Shown: piece by piece, positions 1-6,505 of the stretch
Position numbering within the stretch: the first letter of the stretch is position 1
How the letters are laid out: every line of letters begins with the position of its first letter
Notes under the pieces: model-generated
What the model was told of the DNA's origin: nothing
The model's database searches: none
Seen by the model: the letters and a program-made list of their open reading frames with translations, nothing else
Translations under genes and position numbers: made by a program
DNA from: 66-474 sp040255405
GTDB taxonomy: Bacteria; Pseudomonadota; Gammaproteobacteria; Xanthomonadales; Rhodanobacteraceae
DNA: 64,000 bases
Assembly (NCBI GenBank): GCA_040255405.1
Contig: JBDZUX010000004.1
Coordinates: 1 to 64,000 of the forward strand
Direction: 5' to 3'

Positions 1-1152
1 GCGCGCAGCGTGGACATTCCGCGCGCGGTTTCGAACCTGCGGTTTTTTGCCGAGGCGATCACCCAATGGCCGGGCGAGTCGCATGTCGATGCCCGCGCGA
101 TCAACATCACCCTGCGCCAGCCGTTGGGCGTGGTCGGCTGCATTTCGCCGTGGAACCTGCCGCTTTATCTCTTTACCTGGAAGATCGCGCCGGCGCTCGC
201 GGCCGGCAATGCGGTAGTGGCGAAGCCGAGCGAAATTACGCCGTTCACCGCGTTTCGCTTGTCGGAACTTGCGATCGCAAGCGGTTTGCCACCGGGCGTG
301 CTGAACGTCGTGCACGGGCTCGGGCCGAAAGTCGGGCAGGCGATCGTCGAGCATCCCGGGATCAAGGCGGTGTCGTTCACGGGTTCGACCCGCACCGGCG
401 CGTCGATCGCCGAGTCCGCAGCCAGACAGTTCAAAAAAGTGTCGCTGGAAATGGGCGGCAAGAATCCCGCCATCGTGTTCGCCGACGCGGACCTTTCCGA
501 CGCCAACCTCGCCACGATCGTGCGCTCCGGGTTCTCCAACCAGGGCGAAATCTGTCTGTGCGGCTCGCGGCTGCTGGTCGAACGCTCGATCCACGACGAT
601 TTCAGGCAGCGCTATCTCGAAATGGTGGAAGCGCTGCGGGTCGGCGACCCGAATGACGAGGCCAGCGACCTGGGCGCCCTGGTGTCGAAGCCGCATTTCG
701 ACAAAGTGACGGCTTGCATCGAGCGCGCCAGACAGGAAGGCGGGAAAATATTGACAGGCGGCAATGCGGTGAACCTGCCCGGCCGTTGCGCCGGTGGCTG
801 GTTCGTCGCGCCGACCGTGATCGAAGGCCTGCCGCAGGATTGCGCGACCAATCGCGAGGAAATTTTCGGACCGGTGGTGACGCTGATCCCGTTCGATTCG
901 GAAGACGAAGCCGTCGCGATCGCCAACGGCACGGACTATGGCCTCGCGGCCTCGCTGTGGACGCGCGATCTTGAGCGTGCGCATCGCGTGGCCGCACGCA
1001 TCGATTTCGGGATCGTGTGGGTCAACTGCTGGATGCTGCGCGATTTGCGCACGCCGTTCGGCGGCGTCAAGCATTCCGGGATGGGCCGCGAAGGCGGCGT
1101 CGATGCACTGCGCTTCTTCACCGAGCCGAAAAACATTTGCATCGCGCGGTAG
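1..1152 (+). CDS. Aldehyde dehydrogenase, probable 2-aminomuconic/2-hydroxymuconic semialdehyde dehydrogenase (5' partial)
   Basis: The last 383 codons of an NAD-dependent aldehyde dehydrogenase; the reading frame is open to the window edge and roughly 100 N-terminal residues are missing (the family is about 480-500). Visible are the SPWNLPL cofactor-fold segment, the general-base Glu in LEMGGKNP and the nucleophilic Cys in NQGEIC, then EIFGPV and a C-terminus RFFTEPKNICIAR, an ending I associate with 2-hydroxymuconic and 2-aminomuconic semialdehyde dehydrogenases. The enzyme would oxidise the semialdehyde made after ring cleavage of an aminophenol or 3-hydroxyanthranilate. A 2-aminomuconate deaminase-like gene lies 2.3 kb downstream, which supports a kynurenine/3-hydroxyanthranilate route; substrate choice is inferred. 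The stop codon TAG is the first part of a GTAG palindromic repeat. Confidence 0.85.
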   Translation, partial: ARSVDIPRAVSNLRFFAEAITQWPGESHVDARAINITLRQPLGVVGCISPWNLPLYLFTWKIAPALAAGNAVVAKPSEITPFTAFRLSELAIASGLPPGVLNVVHGLGPKVGQAIVEHPGIKAVSFTGSTRTGASIAESAARQFKKVSLEMGGKNPAIVFADADLSDANLATIVRSGFSNQGEICLCGSRLLVERSIHDDFRQRYLEMVEALRVGDPNDEASDLGALVSKPHFDKVTACIERARQEGGKILTGGNAVNLPGRCAGGWFVAPTVIEGLPQDCATNREEIFGPVVTLIPFDSEDEAVAIANGTDYGLAASLWTRDLERAHRVAARIDFGIVWVNCWMLRDLRTPFGGVKHSGMGREGGVDALRFFTEPKNICIAR

Positions 1153-1223
1153 GAGCGCGCCATGCGCGCGAGCAGACCCGAGGTGAGACGAAACGCCTGC
1201 TCGCGGCCAAGGGCCGCTCCTAC
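1149..1223. repeat. GTAG-type palindromic repeat
   Basis: A 75-bp element with inverted ends GTAGGAGC and GCTCCTAC. It begins inside the last codons of the dehydrogenase gene and supplies its TAG stop. The same ends occur at 44764-44812, and with GTAGGCGC on the left at 43353-43405. Such REP-like repeats are common in Xanthomonadales; it may also act as a transcription terminator. Confidence 0.75.
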
Positions 1224-1261
1224 AATTCGCTACATTGTTGTCATCCGGAGTACGACCCACC

Positions 1262-1915
1262 ATGCCATCACCGCAGCAACTGCTCGAAAACAACCGCCGC
1301 TGGTCGCAGTCGATCCGTGCACAAGACCCCGGATTCTTCACACGCTTGTCCAAGCAGCAGACGCCGAAATTCCTGTGGATCGGCTGTTCCGATTCACGCG
1401 TGCCCGCCAACCAGATCCTCGGCATCGATCCGGGCGAGGTGTTCGTGCACAGGAACATTTCCAACCTCGTGCTGCACTCGGACATGAACTGCCTGTCGGT
1501 GATGCAGTTCGCGGTGGACGTGCTGAAGGTCGAGCACATCATGATCACCGGCCATTACGGTTGCGGCGGCGTGGCCGCGGCGCTCAAAGGCGACCGGCTC
1601 GGCCTGATCGACAATTGGTTGCGCTACATCGGCGACACGCTGGAGCGCCACCAGTCACTGGTCGACGCTGAACCGCCGGCCCGGCGCCACGACCGCCTGT
1701 GCGAGCTCAACGTGATCGAGCAGGTCGCCAACGCCTGCCACACCACCATCGTGCGCGACGCGTGGGATCGCGGGCAGGCGCTGACGGTCCACGGATGGTG
1801 CTATGGTTTGTCCGACGGCTGCATCCACGACCTCGGCATGGCGGTCGGGCAGTTCGACGCGCTCGAACCGGCCTATGGACACGCACTGGCGGGATTGACC
1901 GCCACGCCCGCATGA
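1262..1915 (+). CDS. can: Beta-class carbonic anhydrase
   Basis: A 217-residue cytoplasmic beta-carbonic anhydrase that interconverts CO2 and bicarbonate. The zinc site is visible as CSDSR near residue 40 with the HYGCGG motif about 60 residues later, the usual Cys-(Asp/Arg dyad)-His-Cys arrangement. Length fits the E. coli Can family. An in-frame TTG lies nine codons upstream, but the ATG at 1262 begins directly with the conserved MPSPQQLLENNRRWS start, so it was chosen. It follows the GTAG repeat, so it is probably transcribed separately from the dehydrogenase. Confidence 0.93.
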   Translation: MPSPQQLLENNRRWSQSIRAQDPGFFTRLSKQQTPKFLWIGCSDSRVPANQILGIDPGEVFVHRNISNLVLHSDMNCLSVMQFAVDVLKVEHIMITGHYGCGGVAAALKGDRLGLIDNWLRYIGDTLERHQSLVDAEPPARRHDRLCELNVIEQVANACHTTIVRDAWDRGQALTVHGWCYGLSDGCIHDLGMAVGQFDALEPAYGHALAGLTATPA

Positions 1916-1993
1916 ACGATTTGATACACATCGAAGCTTCGGGATTCGTGCCCACGTAACGTCATCGACATTCACGCGACGGTTGCCGGAACC

Positions 1994-3436
1994 ATGAAAC
2001 GCCTGCGCACGCTTTGCCTCGTCATGTTGCTGCTGGCCGGATTCGCGACTGCCGCGGTCGCGCAGGTACCGGCGACGTGGCGCGAGCAGCAGATCGAGGC
2101 GATGGACAAGTCGGACGCGATCATGAAGCGCGCCCACGGCCGCAAGGACCTGCTGGCGCAGTACCAGGTGATGCGCCACGCCTACGCGTCCGACGGCAAG
2201 CCCGCGTTCCGCGCGATCTTCGGCCAGTACCTGTCGTGGTACCAGAGCTTCATCGGCGACTACAAGGACGCCGAATTGGGTTTCTCCATCGAGCAGAAGC
2301 CTGCAGCCGACGACGCACCATCACCGCTGGCGCAAGCTGGCTTGCATGCGGTGCCGGCGCTGGCCTACATCCCGCAACTGGCAAAAAAGTACCGCGTGGT
2401 GTTCCTCAACGAGGCCCACAACATCGCGCTGACGCGGACCCTCACCGTGCGCCTGTTGAAGCCGCTGCGCGAAGAAGGCTTCAACGTGTTCGCGGTGGAA
2501 ACGTTGTATGCGTCGGACATCGATGCCTTGAACAAGCGCGGCTACCCGACCGCGGCCAGCGGCTTCTACACCCGCGAACCGGTCTATGCGGAGATGGTGC
2601 GGACCGCGCTGAAGCTGGGCTACAAGGTAGTCGCCTACGAAGCCGACCGCGACCACACCAGCAACGCACGTGAGGCGCAGCAGGCGGAAAACCTCTGGGG
2701 AATATTGAAAGCGGACCCGAATGCGAAAGTCGTCGTCAACGCCGGTTACGCCCACATCCAGAAGACCGGCCAGTTCCTTGGCGCCGAATCCATGGCCGAA
2801 CATTTCATCAAGGACTCGGGCATCACGCCGCTGTCGGTCGAACAGACCATCCTGATTCCGCATCAGGACAGCAGCATGGATCATCCGGATTACGGTCCGA
2901 TCGTCGACAGCCTCCATTCGACGCGACCCATGGTGTTCATCGACAAGGGCGCCAAGCCGTGGTCGCTGCGTCCGGGCTACGACGTCAGCGTGATCTTCCC
3001 GCCGCAGCATTTCGTCAACGATCGCCCGACCTGGCTGGAGCTGTGGGGCGCGCGGGTGCCGTTCACGGTCAGCGGCAACCTCTGTCAGCGGAACTGGCCG
3101 TGCATGGTCGCCGCCCGCTACGCCGATGAAAACGACGACGCGATTCCGGCCGACCGCATGGTGCTGGACCCGGTGCCGTTGACGACCATCAACGACATCA
3201 AGGTTACCCAGGGCGGCTACAGCATCCCGACCGGACAGTTGTACCTGCGACCCGGTCACCGCTATCGGCTCACGATCACCGACGAACGTGGCCAGCGGAT
3301 CGGCAATCAATTCATCGACGTGAAAATGCCGGCGCTGTCGCTGACCCACAACCGCCAAAATCGTTCGAACGCGAGCAACTGCAACGTCAGTGTCGCAGAC
3401 GTCCTTACCGGACGGGCACCCTGCCAGAACCCGTGA
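1994..3436 (+). CDS. Secreted protein, possibly ChaN/erythromycin-esterase-like
   Basis: A 480-residue exported protein. Residues 1-24 form a classical signal peptide (basic MKRLR, hydrophobic core, cleavage near AVAQ). The central part contains an acidic-His segment (VVFLNEAHN) and later VVVNAGYAHI, a layout reminiscent of ChaN-like and erythromycin-esterase-like folds, where such acidic/His residues bind metal or a ligand. That assignment is tentative. The C-terminal 100 residues look beta-rich. Its TGA stop overlaps the GTG start of the next gene by four bases, so it is translationally coupled to the RidA/aminomuconate deaminase-like protein. I do not know its biochemical role. Confidence 0.6.
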   Translation: MKRLRTLCLVMLLLAGFATAAVAQVPATWREQQIEAMDKSDAIMKRAHGRKDLLAQYQVMRHAYASDGKPAFRAIFGQYLSWYQSFIGDYKDAELGFSIEQKPAADDAPSPLAQAGLHAVPALAYIPQLAKKYRVVFLNEAHNIALTRTLTVRLLKPLREEGFNVFAVETLYASDIDALNKRGYPTAASGFYTREPVYAEMVRTALKLGYKVVAYEADRDHTSNAREAQQAENLWGILKADPNAKVVVNAGYAHIQKTGQFLGAESMAEHFIKDSGITPLSVEQTILIPHQDSSMDHPDYGPIVDSLHSTRPMVFIDKGAKPWSLRPGYDVSVIFPPQHFVNDRPTWLELWGARVPFTVSGNLCQRNWPCMVAARYADENDDAIPADRMVLDPVPLTTINDIKVTQGGYSIPTGQLYLRPGHRYRLTITDERGQRIGNQFIDVKMPALSLTHNRQNRSNASNCNVSVADVLTGRAPCQNP

Positions 3437-3855
3437 ACGAGAGCACCTCCACCGACTCCGCCCCCGCCCCCGTCGGCGCCTATCCGCACGCGCGGCGCGT
3501 CGGCGACCTGCTGTTCCTGTCCGGGATCGGCCCGCGCACGCCCGGCAGCGACAGGATTCCGGGCAATGTGCGCAATCCGCGCGGCACCCTGGTCGCCCAC
3601 GACATTGCCGCGCAGACGCGGCAGGTATTCGCCAATGTGCGTGCGGTGCTGGAAGCCAGCGGCGCACGCTGGGAAGACCTCGTCGACGTGACGGTATTCC
3701 TCACCGACATGGCGCTGGATTTCGACGCCTACAACGCGGTCTGGGCCGAATACTTTCCCGATCCCGCGGCCGCGCCGTGCCGCACCACGCTGGGCATCAC
3801 CGCGCTGCCGACGCCGATCGCGATCGAGCTGAAGTGCATCGCGCGCATGCGCTGA
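3433..3855 (+). CDS. RidA/YjgF-family protein, probable 2-aminomuconate deaminase
   Basis: A 140-residue member of the RidA (YjgF/YER057c) family, whose members hydrolyse enamines or imines. The start is GTG, overlapping the upstream stop by four bases. The sequence has the family core GAYPHARRVGDLLFLSG, the DLVDVTVFLTD segment and the C-terminal IELKCIA. The GIGPR loop after LFLSG and the NVRNPRGTLVAHDIAAQT segment resemble 2-aminomuconate deaminases of the 3-hydroxyanthranilate pathway. With the semialdehyde dehydrogenase at the left edge this suggests kynurenine breakdown to 2-oxocrotonate-type intermediates. A general RidA function cannot be excluded. Confidence 0.8.
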   Translation: MNESTSTDSAPAPVGAYPHARRVGDLLFLSGIGPRTPGSDRIPGNVRNPRGTLVAHDIAAQTRQVFANVRAVLEASGARWEDLVDVTVFLTDMALDFDAYNAVWAEYFPDPAAAPCRTTLGITALPTPIAIELKCIARMR

Positions 3856-3912
3856 GTCCGCGCCCCCCCCAATCTTGCCGGCCTCGCTCCTGGATTGTTG
3901 ACACCGGCGTAT

Positions 3913-3946
3913 GTTAGCGTACACTAACGGTTAGTGAAGACTAACC
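3913..3946. promoter_or_regulatory. Tandem inverted-repeat operator overlapping the ArsR start
   Basis: Two inverted repeats, each with a six-base spacer: GTTAG/CTAAC at 3913-3928 and GGTTAG/CTAACC at 3929-3946. Their left arms are 17 bases apart. The second repeat covers the GTG start of the ArsR gene. Short dyads like these are typical ArsR/SmtB binding sites, so autoregulation is likely. Confidence 0.75.
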
Positions 3947-4257
3947 TTAAATTGCGCGTCCAGGCACTGGGCGACCCGACCCGCATGGCGATCTTCGAGC
4001 GCCTCGAACGCGGGCCGCTTGCGGTCGGTGATATCGCGCGCGGCCTGCCGGTCACGCGCTCGGCCGTGTCGCAGCATCTCAAGGTGCTCAAGGATGTCGG
4101 CCTCGTCGCCAGCCAGCGTGCCGCCAATCGCCAGATTTACCGGATCGACGCGGACGGCGTGGCCGGATTGCGCGATTACTTCGACCGGTTCTGGGAAGAG
4201 TCCCTGAAGTCGTTCAAGCAAGCCGCGGAACGATCCGCGAAGGAGAAGTCCCCATGA
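3934..4257 (+). CDS. ArsR-family transcriptional regulator
   Basis: A 107-residue winged-helix regulator. The N-terminal LRVQALGDPTRMAIFERL segment and the recognition helix SAVSQHLKVLKDVGLV are typical of the ArsR branch. No metal-binding ELCVCDL motif is seen, so it is probably one of the non-metal ArsR proteins that are paired with an SRPBCC gene. GTG at 3934 was taken as start because the conserved fold begins a few residues later; no convincing Shine-Dalgarno precedes it, and the mRNA may be leaderless or nearly so. The stop overlaps the next ATG by four bases. It likely represses its own operon through the double dyad at its start. Confidence 0.88.
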   Translation: MKTNLKLRVQALGDPTRMAIFERLERGPLAVGDIARGLPVTRSAVSQHLKVLKDVGLVASQRAANRQIYRIDADGVAGLRDYFDRFWEESLKSFKQAAERSAKEKSP

Positions 4258-4730
4258 GCGCCGTCGCCAGCATTCCTTCCGTCCGCCACACGATCACCGT
4301 GAAAGCGCCCCGTGAACACGCCTTCGAAGTGTTCACGCGCGGTATCGACACGTGGTGGTTTCGCGACCACCACATCGGCACGGAACCATTGAAGGAAGTG
4401 GTGATGGAACCGCGTGAGGGCGGCCGCGTCTTCGAACGCGGCATCCGCGGCGCGGAATGCGACTGGGGCCGCGTGCTGGTGTGGGACCCACCGTCGCGGC
4501 TGGTCGTGTCATGGGGCATTGGCGGCGACTGGCGGTTCGATCCGGATCTCGCCCACGCCAGCGAATACGAGGTGCGCTTCATCGAAGAATCGCCCGCATG
4601 GACGCGCGTGGAATTCGAACACCGCCACTTCGAACGCCACGGTGGAGCGGGTCGGAGCATCCGCGACAGCGTCGACAAGGGCTGGCCCAAATTGCTGGCC
4701 GCCTACGCCGAATCGGCCAAGACTGCCTGA
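4254..4730 (+). CDS. SRPBCC (AHSA1-like) domain protein
   Basis: A 158-residue single-domain START/AHSA1-like protein with the family opening VRHTITVKAPREHAFEVFT, a central DWGRVLVWDPPSRLVVSW strand pair and a C-terminal helix ending DSVDKGWPKLLAAYAES. Such proteins form a hydrophobic cavity; ligands are mostly unknown. The ATGA overlap with the ArsR gene shows a two-gene operon, an arrangement found widely in bacteria, so it is probably induced when the regulator senses its ligand. Confidence 0.85.
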   Translation: MSAVASIPSVRHTITVKAPREHAFEVFTRGIDTWWFRDHHIGTEPLKEVVMEPREGGRVFERGIRGAECDWGRVLVWDPPSRLVVSWGIGGDWRFDPDLAHASEYEVRFIEESPAWTRVEFEHRHFERHGGAGRSIRDSVDKGWPKLLAAYAESAKTA

Positions 4731-4767
4731 GCACCCCGCGGGAACGGATCGCGGTTCAGCTTGAATC

Positions 4768-4862
4768 GGTTCGCCCTGGGCGTAGCGCCGAAGGCGCGGA
4801 ATCCAAGGGCAAACGGCGCTTCGACTTCGTTCGCGCCGCTCACCACGCCCAGCGCGAACGGT
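4768..4862. repeat. Pair of inverted GTTCGCCCTGGGCGTAG-type repeats
   Basis: Two related half-elements in opposite orientation: GGTTCGCCCTGGGCGTAG begins at 4768, and the complement of the right end reads CGTTCGCGCTGGGCGTGG. The left half contains a GCGCC-GAA-GGCGC hairpin. A related copy lies near 30375-30480. It separates the SRPBCC gene from the next membrane-protein gene. Confidence 0.65.
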
Positions 4863-4924
4863 TGGCTTTCAAATCAGACACCCCGCTGCAACGGGTTTGC
4901 TGTCACCTGCAAAGGAGCGTCGTC

Positions 4925-5356
4925 ATGCTGCGCAAATTCGCTTCGATGTTGCTTGGCTTCACCGGATTGCTGATCGGCCTCGGCGCGTTCGGCCACAGCT
5001 TCATGGGCCGCAAGGCGCTCGATGCCGGTCTCGCATCGCTGCCGATCGACATGCACACGGACAAATTGATCCATCTCGTCTGGTACTTCTGCGGCGGATG
5101 CATGCTGGTATTCGGCGTGCTGGTGATCCGCGGTGCCTGGCTGGCCATGCGTGCTGTACGCGGCGCGCTATTCGCGCCGTGCATCATCGGCGTGTTCTAC
5201 CTGGCGACCGGCATCATGGCGCTTGCAACCATGCACGAGGCGTTCTGGAGCGTGTTCGTGGTGCTGGGTGGGCTGGCGCTGGCGCTCTCGGCCGTGCTCG
5301 GCCTCGCCTCCACCAGGCCACGTGCCGCGCCGCGGCTGCGTCAGCCTGCAGCGTAA
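4925..5356 (+). CDS. Small integral membrane protein of unknown function
   Basis: A 143-residue protein with four predicted membrane segments (about residues 7-25, 53-72, 78-97 and 105-125). The ATG at 4925 is preceded by a strong AAAGGAG at 4911-4917, which decides the start. No enzymatic motif is visible; conserved-looking His and Asp residues (PIDMHTDKLIHLVW) lie in the first periplasmic loop. Its last 16 bases overlap the 3' end of the convergent hutG gene. Confidence 0.75.
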   Translation: MLRKFASMLLGFTGLLIGLGAFGHSFMGRKALDAGLASLPIDMHTDKLIHLVWYFCGGCMLVFGVLVIRGAWLAMRAVRGALFAPCIIGVFYLATGIMALATMHEAFWSVFVVLGGLALALSAVLGLASTRPRAAPRLRQPAA

Positions 5357-6144
5357 TCGATGCAGGTTTGCAACAGCGCGCGAATCACGGCCTGCACCGG
5401 CGCGGCAAGTTCGGGCTGGTATTCGAAACTGTCCTCGTCCATGTAGGCGCACTGCGCGAGTTCCAGTTGCACGGCATCGACCGCGTCGCCGGGGCGGCCA
5501 TAGTGGCGGGTGATGTAGCCGCCCTTGAAGCGCCCGTTGGCGACGTGGCTGTATTGCCCCGCCCCGCCCCCGGCGCGCTCGCGCAACACTGCCAGCAGGC
5601 GCGCCTGCAGCGGCGGCGAACAGCTCGCGCCGCTCGCGGTGCCGAGGTTGAAGTCCGGCAACGTGCCGTCGAAGAACATCGGCACCCGGCTCTTGATGGA
5701 ATGCCCGTCCCACAGGACCACCCGCGGATGCCGGGTTCGCATCCGCGCCAGTTCGCCGGCCAGCGCATCGTGGTACGGCTGCCAATACAGCTCCTTGCGC
5801 AACGCGATTTCCTTTTCGTCGGGTTCATCGCCCGGCGCGTAGATCGCTTCGCCCGCAAACGTGGTGACCGGCGCCAACGCGGTTTCGGCCCGCCCCGGAT
5901 ACAACTTGTGCCCCTCGGGATCGCGGTTGAGGTCGGCAACGTAGCGTGACCAGCGCGGCGCGATCAACGAGGCGCCAAGTTCGCGCGCGAATGCATAGAG
6001 TTTCCCGACGTGCCAGTCGGTATCCGGCACCCGCCTGCCCGCACCGCTCATCCGCACCGCCAGGGCCGCGGGAAGCCCGGTGCCGTCGTGCGGCAAGCTG
6101 ACCAGCAACGGAACGGTACCCTGGTGGAGGTCGAAGTCCTGCAT
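5341..6144 (-). CDS. hutG: N-formylglutamate deformylase
   Basis: A 267-residue N-formylglutamate amidohydrolase, the last step of one bacterial histidine-degradation route, releasing glutamate and formate. The zinc amidohydrolase motifs are visible: LVSLPHDGTGLP near the N-terminus, DTDWHVGKLYAFARELGAS and DLNRDPEG, then VVLWDGHSIKS and a C-terminal NGRFKGGYITRHYG. Length matches the family. No other hut genes are in the window, so it stands alone here. Convergent with, and overlapping, the upstream small membrane protein. Confidence 0.92.
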   Translation of the reverse strand: MQDFDLHQGTVPLLVSLPHDGTGLPAALAVRMSGAGRRVPDTDWHVGKLYAFARELGASLIAPRWSRYVADLNRDPEGHKLYPGRAETALAPVTTFAGEAIYAPGDEPDEKEIALRKELYWQPYHDALAGELARMRTRHPRVVLWDGHSIKSRVPMFFDGTLPDFNLGTASGASCSPPLQARLLAVLRERAGGGAGQYSHVANGRFKGGYITRHYGRPGDAVDAVQLELAQCAYMDEDSFEYQPELAAPVQAVIRALLQTCIDYAAG

Positions 6145-6505
6145 GCCCTCATTTTAACCACCCCTCTCCCAAAGACGGCTCTGGTGGTAGATCAGGGCGA
6201 AGGCGCGGCTGATGCGATGTCCCGGGCACCACATGGCCGCCTGACGAGGCGCACCGGGAACGCGCCCGAACGCTGAAGGCGGCCCGTCGGGTGAGCGTCC
6301 GGGAGATGGTGCGGCTTGCCCCGGCCAAGGAGGGCCCGGCCGACGCCGTGGATGCCTGCTCGCCGCTGCCTACCGCACCGTTGCCCGAGCAGGACCGCCC
6401 GCCGCAAGGCAGCGGCCACGGGCGCTCGCCCAAGTTTGCAGAATCTTCAGGCGTCCGCCCTTACCCTAGCGCATTTCGGCAGCAGCGACTTCGAGCGGGA
6501 AACCC
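6145..6505. other. Intergenic region, repeat-like
   Basis: 361 bp between the 5' end of hutG and the glucan synthase gene. It contains CCCCTCTCCC near 6157 and GC-rich inverted segments like those of the repeat insertions in lysAC, but no convincing open frame. It must also hold the promoters for both divergent genes; none could be picked out with confidence. Confidence 0.4.
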
